DNA of 64,000 nucleotides from WLWS01 sp965243105. GTDB taxonomy: Bacteria > Pseudomonadota > Gammaproteobacteria > Eutrophobiales > Eutrophobiaceae. Under the pieces are notes generated by a model. It saw only the letters and a list, made by a program, of their open reading frames with translations. It was not told the DNA's origin and did no database searches. Both the position numbers and the translations under genes were made by a program. Location: assembly GCA_965243105.1 (NCBI GenBank), contig CBDEUC010000003.1:1240001-1304000 (forward strand). Direction: 5' to 3'. This document shows, piece after piece, positions 1 through 12,900 of the stretch; the first letter of the stretch is position 1, and the number at the start of each line of letters is the position of its first letter.

Positions 1-26
1 ACAACGGCTCACTAAACGACTAGTAC

Positions 27-53
27 AGCCAGGTCATCGCGATCGACCTGGCT
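27..53. terminator. Hairpin, possible weak terminator
   Basis: A perfect 9-bp stem (AGCCAGGTC / GACCTGGCT) encloses a 9-nt loop. It lies 45 bp past the stop of the minus-strand lipoprotein gene. Neither side has a clean T-run, so a rho-independent terminator is only a guess. It could equally serve a gene to the left of the window. Confidence 0.3.
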
Positions 54-98
54 AAAGCACTTATTTTGTTAATGCTGCCCTGTAGAGCCTGGTGTGAC

Positions 99-524
99 TT
101 AGCTCCAGCCTATTGGATCGTAGCCCTTGTCCCTGAGACAGCGATCGACAAAGCGACGGTGCAGGTCATTGGGCTCATCGCTTTCCAGCAATCCGTAAAG
201 CAGGGCCGCGGTACTGCCTCCCGCCGCGCCGACTGCCGCACCCTGCCCTGCACGCCCGACAATGGCGCCGGACACTGCTCCCGAGGCTCCACCGATAGCG
301 GCACCTTTTGCCGTATCTTCCAGTACCTCCTGGTAACGATCTGAATTGGCCCCGGTGCGATTCGCCATGGCGATGCAGTCTCTCACGTCAGCTTCGGCAA
401 CCGTGGCTCCCACCGCGTTGTAACGGGCGTTGGGGTAAAGCACGGGTTGCTGGGCTGCACACCCGCTCAGCAGCACAATGACGAACAGGATCGGTGCTGT
501 GTATGTTAATGGTGATTTGAGCAT
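99..524 (-). CDS. Glycine-zipper outer-membrane lipoprotein
   Basis: A 141-residue small lipoprotein. The N-terminus is a lipoprotein signal peptide with lipobox LSGC (Cys22), so the mature protein should be anchored in the outer membrane or periplasmic face. Residues about 72-110 are a Gly/Ala-rich stretch (GAAIGGASGAVSGAIVGRAG and following) of the glycine-zipper type seen in small envelope proteins. The C-terminal 30 residues are charged and include one further Cys. The start is supported by an AGAAGGAGAAG ribosome-binding site just upstream on the minus strand. It is transcribed away from the giant exoprotein gene. The exact role is unknown; a structural or stress-related envelope role is inferred from the fold class only. 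Confidence 0.75.
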   Translation of the reverse strand: MLKSPLTYTAPILFVIVLLSGCAAQQPVLYPNARYNAVGATVAEADVRDCIAMANRTGANSDRYQEVLEDTAKGAAIGGASGAVSGAIVGRAGQGAAVGAAGGSTAALLYGLLESDEPNDLHRRFVDRCLRDKGYDPIGWS

Positions 525-924
525 GTCTTCTCCTTCTCTTATGCATCAGTACACCTGTTTGAACGCGCAAGCCTGAATTCGGTTGACATGGAAATGACTT
601 TTTATGAATTGAAAATATATTTTTTCTGTTATTTCAGCTAACTGTAATGCTCTCTTAAAGTGTGACCTTAGTTGTTACAAAAAATCACTCACAAGATCCC
701 CGCATTCGCAGGATTCCGCTTTCACAAATGCGCGAGTACAATGTAAAAAAACTATAAAAATCAGTCTGCTAGTCAACACTGGCGGCATGCAGCGAAGTGA
801 ATGCAGCAAGCACGAACATTATCCTGCACGACTCCGATCCTGAATTTGCAAACTGGGTCTCGGTCAGACCTATAGTAATAACGTATAACTGAATCTTTTT
901 TTTTAACCGGAATTAAAAGCCGCT
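525..924. other. 400-bp intergenic region between divergent genes
   Basis: AT-rich divergent intergenic region between the lipoprotein gene (minus) and the giant exoprotein gene (plus). I see no open reading frame with coding character. It contains a run of nine T residues about 25 bp before the exoprotein start and one promoter-like pair, listed separately. It must hold promoters for both genes, but no convincing operator could be found by eye. Confidence 0.6.
846..876 (+). promoter_or_regulatory. Possible promoter of the giant exoprotein gene
   Basis: TTGCAA and TATAGT are separated by 19 bp, ending about 48 bp before the ATG at 925. The spacing is longer than the ideal 17 bp, so this is a weak sigma-70-like candidate only. 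Confidence 0.22.
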
Positions 925-3900
925 ATGGACACACGTAAAGGGAAGAACAAGGTATTCACCCGCAATCCTGGAACAAAATTCAAACTGAAGCCCCTCGCCA
1001 GCCTTGTACGTAGCCTGGCATTCCCCACCGGTCTCATGCTTGGGTCGAGTGCAGCACTGGCGGCACCGCAGGGAGGTGAAGTCGTTGCCGGCCAGGGAAA
1101 CATCTCTACGCCAAATGCAAATACCACCGTCATCGACCAGCACTCGCACCGGTTAAGCCTTGACTGGCAGAGTTTTAATATCAGTGCCAACGAACTCGTA
1201 CAGTTTAACCAGCCTTCAACTACTTCATCTGCACTTAACAGGATTCTCGATCACAATCCTTCGCAAATTTTCGGTTCTCTTCGCGCCAACGGCGAAGTGG
1301 TGCTGGTTAATCCCAACGGGGTTTTCTTTGGTCCCACCGCTTCACTGTCCGTCGGCTCTCTTGTTGCCTCCGGTTTAAATATTAATAGCGATGACTTCAT
1401 GGCGGGCAATTACAATTTCGAGTCTGCTATCGGTGAAGATGGTGGCGTCGTTGTCAACCAGGGGATTCTTGAAGCAGCAACCGGCGGTTCAATAAACCTG
1501 CTGGGTTCAGCAGTAAGGAACGAAGGCCTGATACTCGCTACTGCCGGTTCGGTAAACCTTGTCGCTGGCAAGGCAGTAACCATGGACTTTGATGGTGACG
1601 GTCTGATCCAGTTTGCCATTGACCAGGAAGTCCTCAGTAATGTTCATGATCTTGATTCTGCTATCAGCAATAGCGGTGAAATATCCGCCGAGGGTGGCAG
1701 TGTGTTGATGCATGGTCGTGCTGCGCAGGATGTGTTTACAAACGTGGTGAACAACGAGGGCATTGTTCGCGCCGGCCGCATAGAAAACAGCGGTGGGGTG
1801 ATACGACTCGTCGCGGGTGGCAACAAGGGCACTGTCATCAACACCGGTACACTTGATGCTTCCAGTGAAAATGGAACTGGCGGGGCTGTTCATGTTCTTG
1901 GTGACCGCGTCGGCCTGTTTGAGGGCAGCAGCATCAATGTTTCCGGCAGTGATGGTGGCGGTACCGTGCTTGTCGGTGGTGACTTTCAAGGAGCTAACCC
2001 GGATATTCAGAATGCTTCGCAAACCATCGTCCATGCTGATACCAGTATCAACGCCAGCGCGACCGGGAATGGTGACGGTGGCAAGGTAATTATCTGGGCC
2101 GATGGTGCAACAAGTTTTGCCGGCGTCATTGAAAGCCAGGGCGGGCAACTTGGTGGCGACGGTGGGCTGGTAGAAGTATCCGGCAAGAACCATCTCTCGT
2201 TTCACGGAGACGTCAGCACCAGCGCGGAACTCGGTAACACCGGTACGCTGTTACTGGATCCAAAAAATATCATTATCCAGGATGGCGGCGCGGGTACGGC
2301 GGTGGCCACGGTCAACTTTGCCGACGGTGCAGATCCGGGCCCACTTGATTCCATTTTTGATGCGGATGACCTCGCTGCACTTGATACCAATATCATCCTC
2401 CAGGCGAACAATGATATTACCTTTGACGAGGCTCTAACTCTCACTAATGACAACCTCACGGCGCAGGCCGGCAGGAGTATCTTTGTAAACCAGGACATCA
2501 ATTCCGGTGGTGGCGACGTTAACCTCACTGCCAATGACGCTGGTGCAACTGCTGCAGAACGTGGATCCGGCGACGGAATTATCGCCATGGCAGACGGTGT
2601 CACCATTGACGCCGGCGGCGGCAATATCAACCTGGCAACCAGCACCGGTTCAAGCGGTGAAAACGGCGGTGACATACTCATCGAAAACCTGACCACTTCC
2701 GGTGCTGGCGACGTCACGCTAACGTCTGACGATGGCTCCATCATTGGTACCTCAGGCGATCATCTAATTTCGGCAGACCAGGTAAGTCTTAATTCCTTAA
2801 CGGCTGCCGATCAGTCAGTTGGAACGGCTGACGATGCTATTAACACCAGTGCCAACGTGCTTACCGGTACCGCGGGTACAGGTGGATTCTTCGTGGATGA
2901 AGCCAATGCTGTCACAATCAGTGGCGTTAACGTCACCGGTGCCGGTGAAGTACAGGTAAGTAACACTACCGCGGATATCAGTCTTGATGATGGAACAGCC
3001 ATCAGCAGTGGCGGTGGTGATGTCACAGTCACGGCTGACGCAGGCAGCATTCTCGACTCCACGCCCGGTGCTGAAACCGGTGCGCAGATCTCGACGACGG
3101 GTGCCGTAATACTGGATGCGAGTTTTGCCTCCATCGGTGCGACTGGCGACGGGGACATTGATATCGATTCAAGCACTCAGCTTGAAGTTCTCGCTTCGGG
3201 AAACATCGTGGTTTCTTCCTCGTCCGACCTGGATACTTTAACAGTAACGGCGGTTGCCAATAATAACGAGCACAGTATCTCGGCAACAAATCTCACTTCA
3301 ATCATCACCGATGATGCAAACGACTTCACCCTGCTTGACTTAAACGATACTACCGGTCTTAGCTTCACTTTTGTCTCCGGGAATGGTGTCAGTGGCGACG
3401 GTGATATAAATGTCGGACTGATTGATGTCAGTGGTGGGGCCGGTGATGTGATTCTCGCTTCGAGTAGTGGCGCCATCAACGATGCAACGGGCGCTAACCA
3501 GGTCAGGGATATCATCGTCGCAGATGGCAGTTTTATCTCCCTGCTAGCCGAAGATACCACAAGCGGCGCCATTGGTAGTGGCAATGCCATCGACGTTGAA
3601 ACACAACAACTCTTTGTGATTTCCGCCAGTGATATTGAAGTGGATGTATTTGATGATGATGCCGGTACCGGCAAGGATTTAACCGCCCTCGGTATCGAGG
3701 CCTTCGCCGGAAATAACACCCATAGTATCAATACCACTGCTCAGCGCGTCATTACGATCGTCGACGATGCGACAGATTTTACCCAGCTCAGCGTGGATTC
3801 CGTAGGCGGCCCACCGCCAGCCATGGATTTTAGTTTCACCGCCGCGAACACCACTGCCGGCCAGGGTGACATCGCCATCGATATCATTGAAAGTGAAAAC

Positions 3901-6900
3901 GGTGATGTGGCTATCGTCTCCACTGCTGGAGCCATAAGCGATTTTTCAAGTGGTGACACCGTACGGGATATTATCGCTGGAAGTGGTGCGGTAGCGCTGC
4001 TTGCCGATAGTGTAAATAGTGATGTGGGTGTTGCGGGCGAAACCCTTGAAGTGGATACGGCAATTTTAAGCATCGATGCCGGAAACGATTTCGATGTTGC
4101 CGTGGTCGCCGATGATGCTGGTACTGGTCGAGACCTGAGTCAGCTTGAGATCATCGCTGTGGCAAATAACAACACCCATTCCCTTACTGCACTCAATCTC
4201 ACCAATACCATTACCGACAACGCTACGGATTTCACTGAGTTAAGCCTGAGTGACAGCAGCAACCTGGATTTTGCATTCACCGCCGCCAATGCCACGGCTG
4301 CTGAAGGTGACATTGCCGTTGGTCTCGTGGATGTTACTAATGGCGCAGTATTCATTACCTCAACCGCCGGAGCCATTACCGATTTGTCTTCAGGTGACAC
4401 CACGCGGGATATTATTGCGGGCACCGGTCTCATCGAATTAACCGCGGACAGTGTCAACGGTGACGTGGGTGCGGCCGGTGAAGCCCTGGAAGTGGATACG
4501 GCTAACCTGGTTATTGATTCAGGCAATGATATTACCGTCGACGTCGTCTCCGACGATGCGGGCACAGGACGAGACCTTTCCGATCTCACCATCACTGCCG
4601 TGGCCGGTTCCAATTCTCATGCTCTTACCGCAGGTGGTGGACTCACCCTGGGTATTACCGATGACGCCACCGATTTTACCGACATCAGTGCAACAGGTGA
4701 TGCAGCGTTAAACTTTGCTTTTCGCTCCGGTAATGCCGGCGCAGGTGAAGGCGACATCACCATTGGTTCTATCAGTGTCGGTACTGGTAACGTCACGCTG
4801 ATCTCTGCGGATAATGGCGATACGGGAATTGCCAGCGCCGCCGGCGCAGGCACGGATATTGCCACCACAGGCAACATTGAGGTGGAGGCCGGTGCAGGCA
4901 GCATCGGCGCAGTGGGCAACCTGCTGGAAGTAACAGCCAATAATACTTTTACGGGTATTGCCAACTCGGGTGCTATTCATGTACAGAACAACACCAATAT
5001 CGCCCTCGACTTTACCGGTGAAACCGATCTTTCAGATGTTGTCGCCACCGACGTTTTTGAGTTCACCGTTGCCGGGCTTGGCACGCTGCAATATCTGACC
5101 ACCGATGATCTGAGCGTCAGCGCCACCGGTGCCGCCGGTAGCATCAGCTCATCGGGTGCAACCATAGCGGCAAACAACCTCGCGCTGAATACCGCCAGCG
5201 GAACCATTAATGTTGATACAGACGCCAATGCCATCAGCGTCGCCGGTAGCGGTGGTAACGATGTCACCATCAGTAATAGTGGCACCGACGGCAACACGAC
5301 TTTTGACGTGGCGACTGGCGGTGCGGGAAATATTGACCTTACCCAGCTTGAGAACGACTTGCTTGTCGGTGCGCTCTCCACCACCGCCGATGTCACGCTG
5401 GACTCAGACCAGGGCAATATTGATGATGCGACAGCAGATAGCGTCACAGATATCACGGCGACAAATCTCAACATGACCGCGCTGCAGGGTATTGGTGCCA
5501 ATGCTGAACTCGACGTGGATGCCAACCTGGCTGCCATTGATAGTAACGGCGGTGATATCGACATATTGGGTAGCGGTGCCGGTGCAACAACTATCTCGGG
5601 CCTGGTCGATTCCGGTGGTGGAAACATTACCATCAGCGACAATGATGGCATCACCGTAGATGATCCCGCTTCAGAAAACACCACCGAAACGCTGATCAGC
5701 TCAAACGGTGGTGACATTACGCTGGATGCGGATCTTGACGATAACGGCGCCGGTACCTTCACCATCGATGATCAGATCGACTCCGGCAGTGGAGGTAACA
5801 TTGATATTTTTGCTGCTGATTACAGTGTTGAAGACGACGCTGATCTTGAGACGGCTGGTGGTGGCGATGCCACATTAAATGTCTCCGCCGGTGCGGCGAG
5901 TTTTGGCCTCGGTGACGGCGCCATCGGTATGGGTCAGGCCATCGATTTCGCCGATGCGCAAATGGACCAGCTCGTTGTTTCTGGCACCTTAACAATAGGC
6001 GATACCGCCGCCGGCTCAATACTGCTCGATCGTGAAAGCAGCTTTGGCGCGAACAACCTGACTCTCATCTCCGGCTCTACCATTGACGACGTCGGCACCG
6101 ATAATGCCCTGGAAACAACGGGGACACTGACCATGACGTCAAATGGTGACATCGGCGCGGCTGCAGGCTCCGGTGGTGATGGTCTCAGTCTCGATGTGGG
6201 TGCCGTGGTCATCACCAGTACTAATGACAATAACGTCATCATCACTGACTCGGGTGCGGGCGGCGATACCAACTACCAAATCGGTACTGATGGCGGTGAC
6301 GTCATCGGCGATGTCACCATAGTGCAGACCACCAATAATATGACCCTTGGCAGTGGTGGCAACCAGGGTATCAATGCGCAGGGTAATAGCGTTACCCTGA
6401 CAGTGTCCGGTGGCTCTATTGTCGACAACAATGCTGGCACTACCGATATCACCGCCACTTCGCTTGATATTACCGATGTACTGAACATCGGCGATCTTGA
6501 TGACGTTAATGATGTGCTGGTCGCCGCTATCGACAGTATTGAAACCGATATTGACACGCTCACCAACGTGGTGCTGCGCGCCGGTGGCGAGGGCGCCATC
6601 AGCAATAACGGTGCGCTGGCTATTACCGCCTTTGATCTCGCTACGGCGGGATCCAATGCGAGTTTACAAGTTGTGGCGAGCGGCACCATCGATGCCGGCA
6701 CCACGACCTTTAATGGTATCAATAGCGGTGACAGTCTCGGCCTGGTGGCCAGCGCCGGTAACGTTGAAATACCCGATGCGGCGATTGACCTTGGCACGGG
6801 TAACCTGCGTCTTGATGCTTCTGCCGGGGATCTTCTTGATAACACAGACAGTGATCTGAGTAATAACCTGTTCAGCGCCGATACAATACTTGTTGCGTCC

Positions 6901-9900
6901 AATACAGCAGAGTCCATTGACATCAGTGCAGTCAACCTTGAAGCACATATAACTGGCGCCGGTAACGGACTCATCGTCACCGAGGCTGATGCAATCAACC
7001 TTCTCGACGTGGATACCTTTGATGGCAGCATCATGGTGACCGCCATGGGCACGATCACTGCTATGGATGTTGTCTCTACAAATAACTCGAACACTGCAAC
7101 AAACGACATTACGCTCGTCGCCAACACCAATGCCACCGATGACATTCTCGTCACCACTATTACCGCCAATGGTAATGCCGGTGTCGTACTCACTGCCATG
7201 GATGACATACTGGATACCAACACGACAGATGCCAATGTACTCACGGCTAATGATTTAACTGCGACCGCCACATCCGCAACCGCTGACACTGACGGCATCA
7301 CCCTCGATACCGATATCACGAGTGTCACCGCATCCGTGGTCACCAACGCTGGTGATATCAATATCGTTGACAACTCGGGTATTACCCTTACAGACATTGA
7401 TACGGCAAACGGCGCTATTGACGTCAGCGCGGCGGGTGCAATTACCGCCACCGATGTCATATCCACCGGTGGCTCAATCACTTTGACCAGCACTGCAGCC
7501 GGAGACATTACTGTCGGCGCCATTAACTCGGCCACCACCGTGAACATTGATGCCGCCAGTGGCGCGGGTACCGGTTCCATCAAGGACAGTGCCAATGACG
7601 CAACGGTAGACATTACTGCGACTGGCCTCATTACCCTCGATGCCTCTGCTGATATTGACGGCGGCTTTGCCGACGACTTCCTTGACCTCGCTGCCGGTTC
7701 CACTGTTGACGCCACGTCCGATACCGCCGGCGAGATCAGGCTCGCCGGTATCGGTGGTGCCATCATCCTGCAGGATGTAGATACCGCATCCGGTGATATT
7801 GAAGTGACGTCTGCAGGTGCCATCACCGCCACCGACGTTATCTCCGTGGGTGGCAGCACCACCCTCACCAGTACTGCCGCAGGCGACATCAGCATCGGTG
7901 CCATTGATTCCGCCACCACCGTCAATATCGATGCCGGTACCGGGTCAATTCTCGATGCGGCGAACGATGCTGTCACCGACATCACTGCGGGTGGATTGAT
8001 TACCCTGGATGCCACGGCAGATATCAACCGGGCAACGGGTGATGATTTTATAGAACTGGCAGCAGGTTCAACTGTCGACGTGAGCTCCACCACCGCCGGT
8101 GAAATAAAGCTGGCGGGTGCTGGCAGCCTGGAACTGCAGGATGTGGATACTGCCAACGGTGAAATAGAGATTATTGCAGCCGGTGCCATCACCGCAACGG
8201 ATGTTGCCGCAACAGGTGGAGAAATAGCCATCACCAGCACAGCAGCGGGAGACATTACCGTTGGTGTTATTAGCGCTACAGCAGAAGTGACACTCGATGC
8301 AGGCACCGGTTCTATCAAGGACAGCGCCAATGATGCAACGATTGATATCACCGCCGGTGGATTGATCACCCTGGATGCAACTGCGGATATTGACGGCGGT
8401 TTTGCCGATGATCGCCTTGAACTGGCGGGTGGTTCCACGGTTGATGCGACGTCAAGCGCCAGCGGTGAGATTAAGCTGGCAGGGATTGGCGGCGGTATTG
8501 TCCTGCAGGCTGTGGATACAACAAGTGGTCTGATTGATATAACCGCAGCCGGTGCCATGACTGTGAACAGTGTTAATGCCGCAGGCGGTACGGTCAGACT
8601 ACAAAGTACCGCAGCCGGCGCCATCACCCTTGACGACACCAACGGTGGCGGTGGTGTAATTACCGATGATACCGGTGCCAGTGCAGTAGTCATCATCAAC
8701 GATGATGGCGACATACTTGATGCCGATACCGGTACAGCTGACGATCTTGCCGCAGCTCAAGCCATTTACAATATTCAAACTGGCGCCGGTGCAACCGTCA
8801 CCATGCAGGCTAACAGTGCCGGTAGCAGCATCGGTGGCACAACGCCGGACCACGATGACATTGACATTAACAACGCAAAGAACGTGGACTTCTCTGCCAG
8901 TGCCAACGTGCTGGTACAGCTTGACCCGTCGGGTGCGACCGGTCTTGATAGTGCAACATTCACCGTCACACCCGATGGTGTTGCCTCGGTTTACAGCGTT
9001 CGTGTCGTCGGCGGCACCAATATCTCCTTTTCTGAATCCACCGCCGGCCTGTTCACCATTTCCGATATCAGCAATAGCGGTAACATGCTGGACTTCTCCT
9101 TTACCACTCTTGGTCCAACCGGCGGTGCCACCATCAGTGACATTGTTCTCGATAGCAGCGGAGGTACGGCCATTGAAGACATTAATGGTGGTACGGTCAC
9201 ACTGAATGCCAATGGTTCAATCGGTGATGCCAACGATGACACCGTTGTTGACATCGATACATCAGGTCTTATCACCCTGGTTGCCCAGGACGAGATTCAA
9301 GGTGATACGCAGGCTGGGGGCTTTGCAGATAACGCCATCGAGTTGATCGCAGGTGCCACCGTGGATGCTTCCTCCACCACCGCCGGTGATATTAACCTGG
9401 CCGGTGCCGGTGCACTGACAGTACAAAATGCCACAACAGCCAATGGTGCCCTCAATGTCACTGCTGCCGGTACGGTGACGGTAACCAATGCAGACACTTC
9501 CAACACCGATAACGATGCCAACGATGTCACCATCACTACCACCACCGGTGACATCGATGTCACGAACATTGCTGCAGGCACCCTGGGTGATGTTTTCCTC
9601 GATAGCGACAACGGTGCTGTTGACGGTGCCGGGGGCGGTCCTCACATCAGTGCTGGCGATCTGACCATTGATGCCACCACCGGTATCGGCGCAGGCACAC
9701 AGTTAAGTCTAAGCGGTGTGGATCTGCTTGATGTGGATACCGCCAACGGCAACATCGACATCACCAACGCCAATGCAGGTGCCACCACCAACATCCTCTC
9801 GGCCACGACGGGTAACGGCAACATTGATATCGCCACCACCGGGGCCGGTGCCGACATCACCATTGAGAACGGCGCCATTGTCGCTGACACCGTGGACGAT

Positions 9901-12900
9901 GTGGTAACGATTAATGCCTCAGGTGCCATTGATGATGCTCAGGCGAATCCTGACACCACCACTGACATCACTGCCTTCAGCATTGACCTCGATGCCGCAG
10001 ACGGTATCGGTGGTACGGCGGATGTGGACATCGCCGCCACGCAGGTGGATGCGGATGTGAGCGGTACCGGGGACATTGACCTTAACGAGGCCGATGCGGT
10101 CACCCTCACCAGTTTAAGCACCAACAACGGTGCCATCAGCGTCGCTGCCGGCGGTGCGGTGACCGTCACCAGCGTGGATTCCTCCAACACCGATAACGAT
10201 GCCAATGACGTGACCATCACCACCACGACCGGTGACATTGATGTGACCAGCATTGCGGCCGGGGCACTGGGTGATGTCATCCTTGATACCGACGCGGGTG
10301 CGGTTGACGGTGCCGGGGCCGGGCCGCACATCGCCGCCGGGGATGTCACCATCGATGCCACCACGGGCATTGGCAGTGGTACGCAGCTGAGTTTGACGGG
10401 TGTGGACCTGCTGGATGTGGACACCACTGCGGGCAACATCGATATCACTAATGCTGATGCCGGTGGTACAACAAACGTCGCCTCCGCGACAACCACAGAT
10501 GGCAACATTGATATTGCCACCACCGGGGCCGGTGCTGACATCACGATAGAGAACGGTGCGATTGTGGCTGACACGGTGGATGACGTGGTCACCATTAGCG
10601 CCGGCGGTGCGATTGATGATGCACAGGCGAACCCCGACACCACCACCGACATCACCGCCTTTAGTATTGACCTGGATGCCGCAGACGGCATTGGTGCTAC
10701 TGCCGACGTGGATATCGCGGGTAGCACCCTGGATGCCGCAGTATCCGCTGCCGGTAATGTCGTCATCAACGAAACCGATGGCATCACCCTGAATGATCTC
10801 AGTACCAACAACGGTGCGATTACCGTCGCTGCCGGTGGTGCGGTGGCGGTCACCAGTGTGGATTCTTCCAACACCGATAACGATGCCAATGATGTCACCA
10901 TCACCACCACCACCGGGGACATTGATGTGACGAGTATTAATAGTGGTACCCTGGGCGATGTGTTGCTGGATACCGATAACGGTGCCGTGGATGGTGCCGG
11001 CGGTGGACCGCACATTACCGCGGGCGATCTGACCATCGATGTCATCAATGGCATTGGCAATGTTACACAACTGAGCCTGGCTGGTGTGGACCTGCTGGAT
11101 GTGGACACCCTCACTGGCAACATCGACATCACCAACGCCAATGCCGGTGGTACAACAAATATTGCCTCAGCCACCACGGGTAATGGCGACATCGACATTG
11201 CCACCACCGGTGCGGGTGCGGACATTACCATTGAAAACGGCGCCATCATGGCCGACGTCATCAATGACGTGGTCACCATTAACGCCTCCGGTGCTATTGA
11301 TGATGCTCAAGGCCTGGACACCACCGCCGACATCACTGCCACCAGTATTGACCTGGATGCGGTGGACGGTATAGGTGGCACGGCTGGCGTGGACTTGGCC
11401 ACGAACGACGTGGATGCGGATGTGAGTGGCGCCGGTGACATTGATCTGAACGTAGATAATTCCATCAACATCACTCTCACCAGTTTAAGCACCAATAACG
11501 GTGCAATCACCGTCGACGGCTTAACAGGAAGCACTCTCATCTTCGTAAACAGTGTCGACACATCCAACACCGATGATGACGCCAATGATGTCTCGATTAG
11601 CGGCAGTGCAGTTATTGATGTAAGCAATATCAATGCTGGCACCCTAGGTGATGTTTTTCTGTTAAGCGGTGGAATAGTTAATGGTTTCGGCGCTGGTCCT
11701 CATATCACCGCCGGCGATCTCACCATCGATGCCACCACGGGCATTGGCAGTGGCACGAAGTTGAGTTTGACGGGTGTGGACCTGCTGGATGTGGATACCG
11801 CCAACGGCAACATCGACATCACCAACGCCAATGCAGGTGCCACCACCAACATCCTCTCGGCCACGACGGGTAACGGCAACATTGATATCGCCACCACCGG
11901 GGCCGGTGCCGACATCACCATCGATAACGGCGCCATTGTCGCTGACACGGTGGATGACGTGGTCACGATTAACGCTTCCGGTGCCATTGATGATGCACAG
12001 GCGAATCCTGACACCACCACTGACATCACTGCCTTCAGCATTGACCTCGATGCCGCAGACGGTATCGGTGGTACGGCGAATGTGGACATCGCCGCCACGC
12101 AGGTGGATGCGGATGTGAGTGCCGCCGGTGACATTGACCTTAACGAAGCCGATGCGGTCACCCTCACCAGTTTAAGCACCAACAACGGGGCCATCACTGT
12201 CGCAGCTGGTGGTGCGGTAGCGGTCACCAGCGTGGATTCCTCCAACACCAACTCTGATACCAACGATGTCAGCATCACTACCACCACCGGTGACATTGAT
12301 GTGACCAGCATTGCGGCCGGGGCACTCGGTGATGTGTTGTTAGATACCGATAACGGCGCTGTTGATGGTGCCGGTGGCGGTCCTCACATTGCTGCCGGCG
12401 ATCTGACCATCGATGCCACCACCGGCATTGGTGCAGGAACGCAGCTGAGCCTGAGTGGTGTAGACCTGCTGGATGTGGATACCACCGCGGGCAACATTGA
12501 TGTGACTAACGCGAATGCGGGTGCGACAACGAACATCCTCTCTGCCACCACCACCGATGGCAACATTGACATCGCCACCACCGGGGCCGGTGCTGACATC
12601 ACCATTGAGAACGGCGCCATTGCCGCTGACACGGTGGATGACGTGGTGACGATTAACTCATCTGGTGCCATTGATGATGCACAGGCTAATCCTGACACCT
12701 CCACTGACATCACCGCCTTCAGTATTGATCTTGATGCCGTTGACGGCATTGGTGGCACGGCGGATGTGGACGTGGCGGCAACCAACCTCGATGCGGATGT
12801 CAGCGGCACCGGTGACATTGATCTTAACGAAGCAGATGTAGTCACTCTCACCAGTTTAAGTACCAACAACGGTGCGATCACTGTTGCAGCCGGCGGTGCA

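Noticed and set aside
889..906. Run of T residues before the giant gene as terminator
   Set aside because: There is no stable GC stem before it. It is more likely just AT-rich promoter DNA.
6273..8714. Long open frame of 813 codons on the minus strand, and several other long minus-strand frames inside the giant gene
   Set aside because: They are antisense to the repetitive exoprotein gene and are rich in Ser, Val, Ala and Met because of its GAT/ACC-rich repeats. They have no recognisable domains or ribosome-binding sites.
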